Below are positions 42,992 to 55,600 of a DNA stretch of 64,000 bases, in pieces. The DNA is from Pomphorhynchus laevis (lineage: Eukaryota; Acanthocephala; Palaeacanthocephala; Echinorhynchida; Pomphorhynchidae): NCBI GenBank assembly GCA_012934845.2, contig WNNJ02001801.1, forward strand, positions 186,001 through 250,000. The letters run 5' to 3'. The position numbers were made by a program, and so were the translations under genes. The first letter of the stretch is position 1; every line of letters starts with the position of its first letter. The notes beneath the pieces are model-generated. The model saw nothing but the letters and a program-made list of their open reading frames with translations. It searched no databases and was not told the origin of the DNA.

Positions 42992-43110
42992 GAGTACGCA
43001 TGCGCCTAATGGTTAAGATTCTACAGCCAGGAGTCCGAATGGAATTTAATGTTGCTGATTATTGAAACTTGCTTCGATCTACGAACTGCAGGCTCCATGT
43101 CACTTCTAGA
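42990..43110 (+). repeat. SINE-like head with tRNA-type boxes, truncated
   Basis: CGCCTAATGGTTAAGATTCTAC resembles a Pol III A box (TAATGGTTAAGA) and GGAGTCCGAATGG a decayed B box. The text then matches the CCATGTCACTTCTAGA of the SINE at 45,450 before breaking off into AT-rich sequence. Confidence 0.55.
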
Positions 43111-43144
43111 TATTTATAATATGTATATATATCATAATTAATGA

Positions 43145-43505
43145 CAATAAAAAACTATTTATTTTTACGTGGCAAATGCATGCCGGCGCACGTTTACATG
43201 ATCACAAAAATCTAAATCATGTGTCGAGAAGGTAGGAACGGAGGAGGTATTTGAATGTGATAAAGAAGGGAGCACGGGGGACGTCAAGAGTGAGCTGTTT
43301 CCAGGTGAGTGGGGGGGCGAGGAAGGATCGTAGACTATAGTTGTTGGAGTAATTGGGAACGTGGAGAAAGAGGGTATGACGGAAACGCAGCGATAGCGAG
43401 GTGGGGCAAATGTCGTCTAAGAAAGGAAGGTTGATGAACGATGGAGAGCCGACAGCGATGAGACGAAAATTTACCAGAATAAGGTAGAGTTGGATGCGGA
43501 TTCAT
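43145..43505 (-). mobile_element. LINE family 2 3' end in the host intron
   Basis: Minus strand: C-terminal ORF2 block (INLPFLDDICPTSLSLR...), then CATGTAAACGTGC-GCCG-GCATGCATTTGCCACGT and the tail. The hairpin lies at 43178-43193. Heavily 5'-truncated. Confidence 0.8.
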
Positions 43506-44340
43506 ATTTAATATATAATACATTATATAATGTATTAATTACATATAATAAATTAATACATATATGCTGAAATAGTACAGATGTTTGCTGTATTCATTTT
43601 GGAGCAATTTTATATTATTATACGTTAAAGCACAGCGAGGTTTAAGCGCAACATTTTCTTGGCAACGTTTCAAGGAAACGTTGTAAAGAAAATTTGTTGT
43701 TTAAATTCTGCTGTTCTTTAAGGTATTATATATATGATAAAAAATATAATTTATTGAAAATAATCTTTTATGTAATGAATTTTTAAAACCGCATTTTTCG
43801 AGATGCTATCACACATTCGGAAATTATTTAATTTGTGGAACCTACAAGCATACCTTCAATGCATCTTTGATAATGCGGTTCCATAAATTCATTACATTGA
43901 AGGTTTTATATACTAAGGAATTTCTAGCTGTACTAGAAGGTTAGCTTTGTCGATATGGCATAGACCCACCGATCAAAAGAATATATAGTCTCGATCTGAA
44001 AGTGCAAATAGGTTTCAAAAGAAACTACGGTTGTACACATATTTCAAATGAGTCCGGATGTACATTGCATGGCAGTAGCGGACAAAGCAATGTCAATATG
44101 CCGGGCTGAAATATGTCATGTTGTAAGTCAAGGTGTATGAAGTTGGAAGTAATAAAATAATGATGTCGTAGCCGGTTTCTGCTACGAAATCACCCTGTGT
44201 TATATGGCAAAATTGACCATATAAAGGACACCAAGGTGAAGAAACACTTCGGTCTTAATAAATATGTACTCACATATTTATTTTCTTAATAAATATTCTT
44301 TATAAATATGCACTTACATTTGAGTCCAGAAGGACAGTGT
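43506..44340. other. Intron stretch without recognised element
   Basis: AT-rich. Small self-complementary words such as GGAAATTATTTAATTTG, and the repeated ATTACATTGAAGG, but no gene or clear repeat family. GACCATATAAAGGACACCAAGG near 44,215 may be a decayed element. Confidence 0.4.
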
Positions 44341-44343
44341 TAC

Positions 44344-44453
<110 letters not shown>

Positions 44454-44454
44454 C

Positions 44455-45450
44455 GTAGATGTTTTCAAAAACCGAAGTTTATTACTAAGCGGATAAATTT
44501 TTATAATGTGATTTTAGAATTTATAAAACTGTGCATCGGGAGCTAATAAGCTTCAGTTGGTAGATGTTACCAAAAACCGGAGTTCGATTACATGCAGAGC
44601 AGACTTCCTTATCACTCCTAAACGAGCTAATGGTAGACGGCAGCACTCATCTGCCTTGTGATATATTTAAAAGTCATCTGCGAGATTTTGCTAACGTGGT
44701 TGCATGGTCTTAGCTTCTTTAAACTAATAACGTTCTTTTCGGATCATACTAATTTTATTCGGCAGGAATTTTAATTGCTGTCTTTGTATGCTTTCTCACA
44801 GGATCCCTTTAGAGGATAAATTTTTATAATTTGATATCATAATTTGTAAAACTCTGCGTCGGGAGCTTATAAGCTTCAGTTCCATTGTAGTAGATGTTGC
44901 CAAAAACCGGAGTTCGATTACATGCAGAGCAGACTTCCTTATCACTCCTAGACGAGCTGATGGTAGTCGGCAGCACCCATCAGTAAAGTGAACTACCATC
45001 AGTCGTATTGGCTACATCTACGATTATGAAACTGAAACTTATTAGCTCCCGGAGCACAGTTTTATAAATTCTGAAATCAAATTATAAAAATTTATCCTCT
45101 AAAAAAATCTTATGAGAAAGCAAGCCACGATAGCAATAAAAATTCCTGCCGAATAAAATTAGAATAATCCGGAAAGCACGTTGTTAGGTTAAATAGGCTA
45201 GGCCATGCAACCATGTACCAAATTCTCGGAGATGACTCTTAAAAATATAGCAAGGCAGCCTAAACGACTGACGGTTGTTTATGCTACTGGTTAGTGCTGC
45301 CGGCTACAATCAGCTCGTCTGTGAGTGATAATGTAGTCTGCTCTGTATATAATTGAACTTCGATTTTCGACAACATTTACGATTATAAAACTGAAGCTTA
45401 TTAGCTCCCTGAGCACAGCTTTACAAATTCTAAAATCAAATTTTATATAT
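44455..45450. repeat. Repeat family R: tandem and inverted units
   Basis: Two direct units spaced by about 335 bases start at CAAAAACCGGAGTTCGATTAC (about 44,570 and 44,897). A third part runs in reverse from about 45,010 to 45,440 (CTACGATTATGAAACTGAAAC...CTGCTCTGTATATAATTGAAC). The same cores can be found: GACTGATGGTAG..CTGATGGG..CTACCATCAG on the minus strand near 44,960-45,010, and GGCAGCCTAAAC..CTGGTTAG..TGCTGCC on plus at 45,246-45,320, both decayed. Confidence 0.75.
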
Positions 45451-45620
45451 ACTAAATGGTGTTGCTTGATAGACTGGACTTCGATTCACGACTTTCAGTC
45501 ACCATGTCACTTCTAGACGACCAATGAGTACCCGGCAACACTCATCAGTAGAATGAAGTACTCACTGGTCGTTTCGGTTGCCTGTGTGACATTGTGAATG
45601 AAGGTGTTTCCGACACTTTG
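45450..45620 (+). repeat. tRNA-headed SINE containing the hammerhead-like block
   Basis: CTAAATGGTGTTGCTTGATAGACTGGACTTCGATTCACG has a weak A box and a B-box-like GACTTCGATTC, followed by CATGTCACTTCTAGACGACC and the block described at 45,511. The tail reads TGTGACATTGTGAATGAAGG. The Pol III-like boxes are on plus, the hammerhead cores on minus. Confidence 0.55.
45511..45582 (-). ncRNA. Permuted hammerhead-like structure with full cores
   Basis: Minus strand order: GGCAAC (45582-45577), CGAAAC, GACCAGTGAGTAC (45570-45558), TTCATTCTA, CTGATGAG (45548-45541), TGTTGCC, GG, GTACTCATTGGTC (45531-45519), GTC, TAGAAGTGA. Stem II is GGCAAC/GTTGCC, stem III 13 bp with one wobble, stem I TCTA/TAGA extended past a bulge. 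All three hammerhead cores are exact. Their linear order is not canonical, so a one-strand fold is unlikely; a dimer could form it. Confidence 0.5.
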
Positions 45621-45639
45621 CTAAATTGTCTATTAAATT

Positions 45640-46880
45640 ATTGTCTGGCTAAATTATCCGGTTGTGACAATGATACCGTTAGTAGTCAGGGTGTATGGAA
45701 TTGGATATCATGAAGAAAGGATTATGTAGCTGGTTTTCAATGCGAAAGTCACCTTGTGTGACCTAGCAACTATTCAATACATAAATAAGCATCCGTAAAA
45801 GGATCACCAGTCTCGATTTCAATTGATCTTCATGATCCCATAAGAAACAATCTATAATAAGCATGCCAGAGAGCATCTCGGACAATACAGTTTCTGGATA
45901 TCATGATGGAAGGTTTCATATACTGTGTGAAATCTGGTAATCCTGGATTCGTAGCCTAGCAGTCAAGAGCGCAAGCCAAAGTACGGAAAGCGACAGCTCG
46001 AATCTCGGATGTGTCAAGTTTTAAAAGGTGAAGAGTTGGTAGTCACCCTTCTGACGAGAAGGGTGACTTCTAACATGTGGCAAAAAAGCAAGCGAAACGA
46101 AAACGGCTGTGGCAATGGTACCGTTAGTAGTCAGGGTGTATGGAATTGGATATCATGAAGGAAGGATTCTGTAACTGGTTTTCAATGCGAAAATCACCTT
46201 GTGTGACCTAGCAACTATTCAATAGATAAATAAGCATCTATCAAAGGATCACCAGTCCCAATTTAAAGTGATCTTTAGGATCCCGTACAAAACTATATAT
46301 AAAGGTATTAACCGAAGCTAGTCTTCCAACCAGTTTTATATTTTTAAATATATATATCGTATCCGCTTAATGGATTCGGGCAAGCAGTTTAACCAGCTTC
46401 GTTATATAGTGAATAGTTGCTAGGTCACACAAGGTAACTTTCGCTTTGAAAAACAGCTATAGAATCTTTCCCCATCGACTTATAATTCCATACAACCTGA
46501 TACTAACTGCACCATGTCCACAACCTTTTCGTTTAGCCCACTTTCTCCCATAGTATGGTAGCCCCGGCCTCATCAAAAGGCTGACTACCAACTCTGCTTT
46601 CAAAATTTGACTCATCCGAGATTCGAACTATCATTTGACGTACTTGGCTAGCCCTCTTGACTGACAGTCCACGAATCCAGATTATCAAATTTCAAATAGC
46701 ATATGAAGCCTTCCATCATGATTCCATAAACTGCGTTGTCCGAAATGCTCTCCGGCATGCTTATCATTGATAGTTTTAGTATGAGATCATGAAGATTGAT
46801 TGAAATTTGGACTGGTGTCATTTGTCATGGATTTTTATTTATCTATTGAATAGTTGCTAGGTCAAACAAGTTGACTTTCA
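45640..46880. repeat. Repeat family S: direct and inverted copies with a tRNA-like segment
   Basis: 45,644-45,850 and 46,105-46,300 are direct copies (ACCGTTAGTAGTCAGGGTGT through GTGACCTAGCAACTATTCAATA). 46,395-46,880 carries the same text reversed. Between, GTAGCCTAGCAGTCAAGAGCGC and AGCTCGAATCTCGG (45,957-46,015) look like Pol III A and B boxes, repeated in reverse at 46,605-46,680 with AGTTCGAATCTCGG. A tRNA-derived SINE family. It is not a working tRNA, since no closing acceptor stem was seen. Confidence 0.65.
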
Positions 46881-47398
46881 CATTGAAAGTTATTTCATAT
46901 TATTATTATTATTAATAATCGTTCTGATTGTGAGTCCTTACTGTGAGCTACGAAGTTTCTGATTATCGTGCGACTGTGTCATTTACAGCATTGGACGGAT
47001 TACATGTAAGGCGATATTTGAAGTATCTCTGCAACTAAATTTACTTAATTCATTAGAATATACTTGCTATTACAATTATTTTGTCCACATATTTACAAGT
47101 CTCATAATTCTCGACAACGATTGGAATTGATAATTAATTTGTTATTGATATAATAGATTTATATTTTTATGCGTAGATTTTTTAGCTGATTTATTGTTAA
47201 AATTTTTTAATAATTCGACAAATATATTGTTTATTACCATAAACGCTATATCTATCAATTATAGTTTATTGGCTAAATATATAGTTGATTTGAGATTGAA
47301 TGACTTGTGAAATAGGTTTTTGTAAATTGTCAAAAATAGGTTTAGCATTTTGTTCTGCCTTTTTATAAAGTTGTTGTTCATTCATATAAATTATTAAT

Positions 47399-47557
47399 TG
47401 ATCAAAGGAGAGAGTGAATAGAATTTTTATTGAAATCGAATTATCAATAGCTAACTGATATCAGCAGGCTAATATATTTTCTCCTGATTATGTGATAGCA
47501 GTTAGCTGTCGAAAATTCGATTTCAATAAAAAGTTTATTCACTCTCTCCTTTGATCA
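47399..47557. repeat. Second foldback element with a hammerhead-like motif
   Basis: Left arm TGATCAAAGGAGAGAGTGAATA (from 47,399) and right arm TATTCACTCTCTCCTTTGATCA (to 47,557) are complementary, as are the AATCGAAT and AGCTAACTG parts inward. The right arm holds CTGATTA-TGT-GATAGC-AGTTA-GCTGTC-GAAA-ATTC. Outer words GATCAAAG are shared with the foldback at 39.3 kb, suggesting a family. Confidence 0.8.
47484..47520 (+). ncRNA. Hammerhead-like motif, degraded core
   Basis: CTGATTA (G8 position is T), stem II GATAGC/GCTGTC with one wobble, GAAA, minimal palindromic stem III AAUU, then C. Same plan as the 39.35- and 25.68-kb motifs; probably inactive. Confidence 0.45.
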
Positions 47558-47799
47558 GTTAATTACATCCTGCTATTATCATAAACTATGTTTTTAATTT
47601 ATATTTATATTTTTATGTCCTGTTGATAAAATGTTTTTTATTGTACGAAAGCTTTGGTTCGTTTTACCAAAATGAGTTTGATTCTTTTTGCTCATATATA
47701 TATTTATAAATATGAAAAGTCCGAGTTCATCGTGATAATTATTTTTCAATATTTACTGAATTTTTGTATATTCAGCTGCATATTTAATATGTATTTAAG

Positions 47800-50700
47800 G
47801 TATCTACATATATGTTTTGATCAACGTCAACTGACTGATTTTGCGTGCTTTTTTTCGTATTTACCGGACAAGTTTATGCCATCCGATAGCATCCAAATAT
47901 TTGAAAGTTTTTCTCGTTTTGCCACTCATAAACAACATAACGATGAACAACAGTCATCGTTACCGTCATTTATAGTAGAAGAAGTTTTTCCACGTTTGGT
48001 CGGTGATGAATGTATTGAGAATACAGTTAAGCTACTCACTAATAAATTTCCCGAATACTTTTATGCAATTGACCGATATCTACGTAATTTATCAACTCCT
48101 AATAAGGCAGCATTTATTTTAAATGAACTTACAGTAACCAGTTGTCAGATCATGTTGAAATATGAATGCCTACAATTATTATCTAGAAAGCTACCTGCAG
48201 AAATCCTAGAAATCAGTGAAAGGTTGTCGAATTTCTTAAATGAACAACGGCATACCATAAACAGTAGTGTTCTTAAAAGCATAATTCGATTCCTTTTATC
48301 GGTAAGCAAATGCCAAAAACTTAAGATGTTAATAAAACCTTCAATTTTAAATTTGATCACTCTTATGAAATGCAATCAACATGATCAATTATCAGAATTT
48401 ATTAACGGTAGAGGTGACTGTTTTGACCAAATGCAAGTATCACCTTCTTTAAATTCATGCGGCATGGATAAAAGTGTTTTGATTGCGATGGAGAACTCAA
48501 GTGGTTGTCTAGAAGCTGTTATTCTTGCGGCTAGCTATATGATATCGCAAAGAAAATTCGATTGGGCAACCAAATTTATGGCTCGTGCGAAGCATTTAAT
48601 TGATTTATCCGATTTCAGTAAATCCGCTTACATAAATTCTATTTGGTTTGAAATCAGCACCTTATATCTGGTAGCATTGCAGCGATTCGAAGAGCTTCAA
48701 CTCAAGTCTTCCGGGTTTGATAGAGAAGTGCTCGCTCATCTACTACTCTCTAGTGGAAATATCACATTGATTGAGTCTCTATTTGATGAAGTAAGTAACG
48801 AAGAATTGCAACTAATTGAACCAAAATGTATTTTGTGGTTTGCTAGAAAGTATGACATATCACTACTGTCTAAACTTTTTCCCAAAGCTGAAAACAATGG
48901 GAATCACACAACTGACATTGCTAATGGAACAAGTATCTTGACGAAAAGAACTCTTGCCTGGATTTGTGTATATTATAGTACTGAAGATGACACAACATTT
49001 GAAACATCCGAAAAAGCTTTAAATGACTACTGTTCATGTGAACATGATCTACCGTCGGATTTGCTTTATGAACTAGATCTACTTAAAGCATGTCATATCT
49101 ATAGATATAGTAAAATACGAATAGAAACGGCATTGAAATATCTAAAAGATTGCCTTGAAAAAGAGGAAATGTCCCGTTTGGCTGTACTCTTGAAATGTAG
49201 ATGCCTTTGCTACCTGGAGAGGTTAGATGAAGCCTATAGATTAATAACAACGTATTCAGAGCAAGTTAACTGCAAAGACTATGCCATGTTTGTTATGTAC
49301 TCTGCAATGGTTTATTGGAAGTTACATCCAAATTACGATTCGAAGTGTACATTGGCCTTGTGGTCAACCTTGCGAAAATTCGCTAATACTTCATCTTCAA
49401 CACTTGGAAAGTTATATCATCGATCTTTCGAATGCATAGTTGATATGTATTTAAGAAAGAATTCACGTAATCTGGCTTTTAATCAATTGTCATCATCTTC
49501 AACATTAGATAAATTGATATTACTGACCACTTTGGATAATTACGGTTTGAGCAAGGCAAGGGAACCTCGGTATAATGGTCGTAACCAGCGCGTCAATGGT
49601 AGTGACTGCTTGATAAACTGCTGTTGTATTTGGTGCGCTGTAAGATATAGTCAAGTTGTTTACGATTTAAGCTTGGCTAGATCAATCCTGGGCGCAATTG
49701 CTGCATACATTCTGCATCACGAATCAGCGGTCGACAATGAAAATAACAGCGACAATCATAACAGCAGCCCTATTTGTTATGACAGATTGTGTGATAGTAG
49801 ACTGGATCGACCAGTATGGATTAGATTCATTATTAATGCTTACATTGATGTGCAGCTTCGTCAGATTTGGACGATTTACGGAGTTCCGGTTCTTTATATA
49901 GATACACTGCATACGAAAAATATTCGCTTGCTAGAACAATCATGGCATCAAATACTGTTCGCAGATGAAGTGAAATCTGTTCTATCTATTGATCTTAAAA
50001 GATTGTGTATTTGTGAACAACAACACAAAGAACTAATTAAGCTCTTTACTGATAATTCCAACAACGGTCACGGTAGTGACAATGAAAACATTTCTAGATC
50101 TATTGTATTGCACCTGTTGAATGCGACTGATAAAAGTATATCTGATTCAAATTCGTGTTGTTCAGATTCTTCCTTGCAAAATATAAACTTATGTGTAGGG
50201 TCGAAATTTCGTAAACTTGGGTACATTGCTAATATTTTAGCCAGAAATTGTTTCAACTCTGAATATATCAATAGTGATCATGATGACAATGTTAAGTCAT
50301 TTCAGTGGATTATCCGAGCTCTACGTGTCGATCCAACATCACTTCAAAACTGGACTCTTTTATCATATATGTGTGCTAAATTTAAGTGTATGGTATTTTC
50401 ACAACGGGCGGCCTTTTGTGCAATACGAGCTGCAAATTGTACACATGTATTAAACCAAATACCATGTGAATGGCGTATCGCACCGGTTCTCACCTGGATC
50501 AATTTAGCCGTTATATATATTATGATCGACAAGTTTGATCTAGCTGACAGTGTGCTTACTGAAGCAAAATTACATGTTCCATTGTATACACCACTTTGTC
50601 CAGCTTGGAATGCTGCGTTGGTATTTTTAAAACTTAAGGAAGCTGTGTTGTCTAGAACGAGTAGTAATAATGTTGATGTTGTACAGATTCTTCACATTAC

Positions 50701-52204
50701 CCGTTACGCACTTCGCAGACACATGTACAAGTTTCTCGGCCAAATGGTACTGCGACCCCGATCTCATTTGACAGGCGGTCACAACCAAATTCAGCTAAAT
50801 GATCGACATGACAGTACACCAAGTTTCATACACGTCGCTTTGCAAGCACTAGCTTGCTACTTGCGTTGTCATAGAATGAGTTCAAATTCAGAGTTCTCAG
50901 TGAATCAATCTTCGACGTTTTTTATGTTAACTGATTATCTGCATGCAGAATACGTTTACAATCAACGAATGCACAGTCTGTATATTACTGATCGTGTAGC
51001 TTCTTTCAACTCAGATGCAGCTAAATCGTCACCATCAGCACTTGAAAATATCGAAAAGCGAAGAATCCTACTAGCTTGTACTTTTGAATTACAGGGAAAC
51101 TTTCGAGCAGCGTTAAGAATCTATTCGCTGAAATATTCGGAAAATAGACGTGATGCAATAACGGCTGCTAAAATAAGATGCCTTGTCAAAATCGGTCACT
51201 TTAAACAAGCACTACAGATGAGTAAACAAGGTGGTCCTCTGGTTCGTAAGGAGATTATCATTTGTCTTAAGCAGCTAAGGAAATTCAAGGAAGCATTGGC
51301 GCTGGCACAGCAGGAAAAAGATCTTCAGCAGCGTGACAATATTCAAAGCTCAGATATAGATTATGTTAATTGGGACAATGTATGTGCATGCTTGAAAGCA
51401 AGCCTGTATGTGAGTCAGTTGGCTGCTAATAGCACAATGATTGCTCGTAATAATACGAGTATATTCAGTAGTTACGTAACTGGCGCAGGTGATTCATCAT
51501 CGATTACGGCATCAACCTTATCTGAGTGCCTAACTGAAATAAGGCATCCTAATGTGACCAGCGATCTAGTTAAGTTATCAAATGGTTGCAATATAAACTT
51601 GATTGCAATTTTGAATAAGCACTCATCAATGAAGTATAGTGATTGCCGTGCACTTCTTCACAATCTGGTTTTCTCTGCATGTTCAAATCAAGATCAACTT
51701 GTTGACGCACATATAAATCTTGCAGAATATGATGAAGGAAATGTTGATAGAGCTTTATCCTTCGAATTGAGACTTAGTTCATTGAATAGCTCAATTTCAA
51801 TAGGACGTTTTTTTAATCAGCCTCAACGTACTTGTCTAAGACAGATTAACTTATTGTGGAAATTTTGGCATGATTATTTGAACCTACATAGCAACAGTGG
51901 TATCAATGAGCAATTACCACATTCGATATTACCAATAGACGAAGCAGAGCGGAAAACAGTTTTTCTCGATATCAATGAAGAATGTGAAGAAATAGAGCAT
52001 GAACAGCATCAGTTAGAACAACAGAAGGAACCGAATTATGGCGTAATTGATACACAAATTTGTAACATTGCCGAATCACTTTTCGGACAACATTACGTTT
52101 ATCAACGTCCCGTGAAATTTGCTCGATTAGATATCCATATTGCTCACATGTTTCCTCATCTATTTCTTCAAGATTTGCGTCAACAATATAACAATATCAC
52201 TTGA
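47800..52204 (+). CDS. Exon 2 of the TPR protein, probable SKI3/TTC37 orthologue
   Basis: Open for 4405 bases to the stop at 52,202; predicted protein 1771 residues in total (human TTC37 is about 1564). It is helical throughout, with TPR-like pairs. Best family match, about residues 1150-1290: FQWIIRALRVDPTSLQNWTL, LTWINLAVIYIMIDKFDLAD, LTEAKLHVPLYTPLCPAWNA and VQILHITRYALRRHMYKFLG. TTC37 has the same run of AW-TNLGVLYL, A-EAFKMAQ-LDP, CWIGQAL and F-H-TEL. A late pair (KRRILLACTFELQGNFRAAL, AKIRCLVKIGHFKQALQMS) and an acidic Gln-rich segment (ECEEIEHEQHQLEQQ) follow. Low-complexity Ser/Asn inserts explain the extra length. Orthology is inferred by memory. Confidence 0.82.
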
Positions 52205-52640
52205 CGAGTTCTAATACTACTCGTGTAAGTAGTTGTAATTGCTTATCGGTCCGCAATTTGTTATTGTTTTCGATATATACATATTCACGGTTGCATCCGA
52301 TATTTTTTATTCTGGCCTGTATATTTGTGATTATATCTTTACTTGTTTATCTAAGTTAATCTAATGTATCGATTTAGTTTTACTTGTATAACAAAATAAT
52401 AATGGCTAACTAATTTTTATTTTATCGTCACAACCAAACATGGAGTCCAACGTTAATTCTGGTTTTGTAAATAACTGATGTTGATCATTTTTAAGTTGGA
52501 ATTTTGAAGCAGGATCAACAAATACAAATTAATATTTTTTAATTTCACTAGCACTGCATTATTAGAATAAATAGATTTTATGAATCACAACTGTCAACGT
52601 CAACCGATTTTAACAAATATAATTAAGAAACAATAAGTAC
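52205..52640. other. 3' flank of the host gene
   Basis: AT-rich, no coding. An AATAAA-type word occurs at 52,566 (AGAATAAATAG), a possible poly(A) signal. The LINE copy begins soon after. Confidence 0.5.
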
Positions 52641-52644
52641 AACT

Positions 52645-55600
52645 TTCAAAGCTATCCTGCTCCTCCACTTCTGTATCATATACGACTACTCAGACAATAC
52701 TGCTTTTGACGTTTCCCTCGCATCAACACCTGACTTCGCATCGTATAATCCCATTCTTGAACCTTCTCTTACACACACTCCTAGTTCAACTTACGATAAA
52801 AATTCCATTCATCTTCACCATCCTAGCAAGGCAAACGGTAAAACTGTTCCTCTCGAACCTCCTTTTTCATATTCCTCCCCCATCTAAATACATCTCATAC
52901 TTCTTTCTTCGCTTCACGTACTCCTTACTCTACCTCCCCCGTATCACTTCTCAATAATTTACATCATTCTGTCAAAATCATCTCCAGTAATATATCCGAC
53001 AACCAATTCAACAATCCACTTATGTCACACATGATCCAACTTATCTTCAATCTCCATAGAGCATCCCTGTCATTCCCACTTCTATCTGCTCTTCTGCCTC
53101 TACTCCTACCAGCTCTGATCGTCCACCACATCCATGTAATCGTTTTCCTTCGCGCGATCGTTGTATTATCATATCTAACTTAAAGCTTCCCGAATCTGCT
53201 TCTCCACAATATCGCTTCGATAATAATGTATCTGCCTTCAGGTGTATCCTAGCAACCATTCTTCCTGATGATAATCCATCTCTCTTTAATAATATCGCTC
53301 CTGTATCTTTGATCCATTTAAACAAATCCACTTAATCCAATCATCTCAGACCTCCACTGCTAAAAATCGCTTTTCGACATAGTTCACATGCTTTTTTGGT
53401 ACTCTCCCAACGTTTTAAACTTGTTACCACTTCATCTACTTGTCGTATATATCCTGACCGTTCCCCTTCAGATATTGCTCAACTCAATTTAGCTCGCATT
53501 GAGAAACATCGACGTGAAACAAACGACCAGTCATCCTTATCAATTCGACAAATCAATAGAAATTTTAACTTTGTACACACGAGGACAAAAATCCGGTGAC
53601 GTTTCGTCTCTCCCCCTGTCTTCTTTGCTAGTCGATCTCGCTCCCGAACATAATTTTGGTATTAGTCTTTTCAACACTTGCTCCATTCTTGACAATCCGA
53701 GTCCATCCAGTTCATCAACATTCTATCCAACTATAACTACAAACCCATCTCCACTGCACCACACATAGCCTTGGCAGGGTACTCGACATAATCGCTGTCC
53801 TCGATCATTTTGCTGCCTACACCTTACTGTCAATCTTCGATCCTGGTATATCCGATCACTTTCTCGTCACCCTTGATCTCACTCACAACCACACCCCTCC
53901 TCGCACACCTACAATCCTACGTTGACCTTATAGAAATCTTGACCTCTCCCTTTACCGCTCTGCCTTACTCAAATCGTCTCTATCATATCCCACAATAACA
54001 TATTCCTCTCCTCACGATCTCGTCTTTCTTTTCGACTCTGAACTAACATCTACTCTCGATCTTCTTTTGCACTTCAAGTCCCACCCACATCGTCGCTTGC
54101 ACCGTGCCTTATGGTTTGACATACAATGCCTACTCTCAAAGCGTCGACTCTGCCATGCTTTTCGAGTCTATCACCGCTCTCTCAGACGTGATTTCCGCTC
54201 GATCACTCCGTCTTTCCGTAATTCATATCTTGCTCTTCGCCGGTCTCATCTCAGCCTATTATGTACCAAATGCAACTCCTTCTGGCAGCATAAAATCATC
54301 ACTTCATTCAACTCTAAGACTCTCTGTCATACTTTTAAGTCAATTCTTGCTCGCTCCTCTCCGCCTTGCAACACCAACCCGCATGATTATTCGTCATTTC
54401 TCCAGACCAATCAATTCCCATGATTATTCGTCATTTCTCCAGACCAATCAATTTCCATGATTATTCGTCATTTCTCCAGACCAAAGTATCCACGTCGCTC
54501 TCTCACACCCCGTTCTCCATCCTATTCCACTCTGCCCCGCCTAGCCTCATCCCGGAACTCTTTCATCTTCTCCCTGTCTCACCTTCCGAAGTCTCATCTG
54601 TTCTCATGCTCTTGCCCAGCCAAACCTCACCTGCCGATCTCCTGCCTAACCACATACTTAAATCCATATGCTCATCGATATCCCCTTTTCTCACCACCTT
54701 GTTTAACTCGTCTATCCGCAGTCGTATCTTCCCTTCACAGTGGGAATCCGCGATCGTTCGTCCCCTCCTTAAGAAACAATCGCTCGATACCTCCCTTACT
54801 TCTAGCTATCGCCCTATTTCACTACTCCCTACTTTTTTAAGCTCTTAGAACGCCTCTTCTTAATACAGATCAACGCTTATCTCTCCTCATCTAATCTGTA
54901 CCCTCCTTTCCAATCCGCTTTCCGCTCTAATCACTCCACAGAAATCGCCTGCATTAAAGTTTACAACGACTTACTCATTTCTCGAGACAAGGCTCTATAT
55001 AGTATTCTCATCTCCCTCGACCTCTCCTTCGCCTTCGACATTGTCGACCACTCCGTCGTCCTTTCTCGCCTTCGTTATGATTACGGCTTTTCTTCCTCCT
55101 CCGTAGCATGGTTCGCCTCATATCTATCCGAGCGTTCTTTTCGCGTCTGTTCTAATTCATCATCCTCCCCTCCCATCCCTATTTTTTTGTGGGGTCCCAC
55201 AAGGTTCAGTCCTAGGTCCCCTGCTTTTCTCTCTTCTGCTTGGCGATCTCTCTCCGTTTATCAAATCTTACTCATTTTACGTCATGCAATACGCCGATGA
55301 CATTCTAATCTATGTTCATGCACCCGCAAATCGCATACACGATATCGGCATTTCTGCCTCCAACTGTCTTTCTTCTATCTACAAACGTCTCTCCAATCTC
55401 TATCTCGTTCTAAACGCCGAAAAGTCCAAAATAATGTGGATCCTCCCCCGTAAACCAAACATATTTCCTCCCACTGTATATTTCGCCTCATCGATCATCC
55501 CCGTAGTCCACAATCTCACTTTCTTAGGCTTCCATTTCGATGATCACCTTTCCCTTAAACCCTTCGTCCGTGACAAGGTATGCTCGTCAAACTTAATTCT

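Noticed and set aside
42802-43001. Open frames with long Tyr-Ile runs, also at 44308-44546
   Set aside because: Artefacts of (TA)n microsatellites.
45953-46030. Possible tRNA gene
   Set aside because: A- and B-box-like words are present but no acceptor or anticodon stem can be drawn; better explained as a tRNA-derived SINE head.
50068-50532. Minus-strand frames inside the host exon
   Set aside because: Shadows of the long TPR coding frame with no motifs of their own.
53810-54848. Several overlapping plus-strand frames of 60-140 residues
   Set aside because: All are pieces of one degraded LINE family-2 copy in shifting frames, partly created by the 37-bp repeat.
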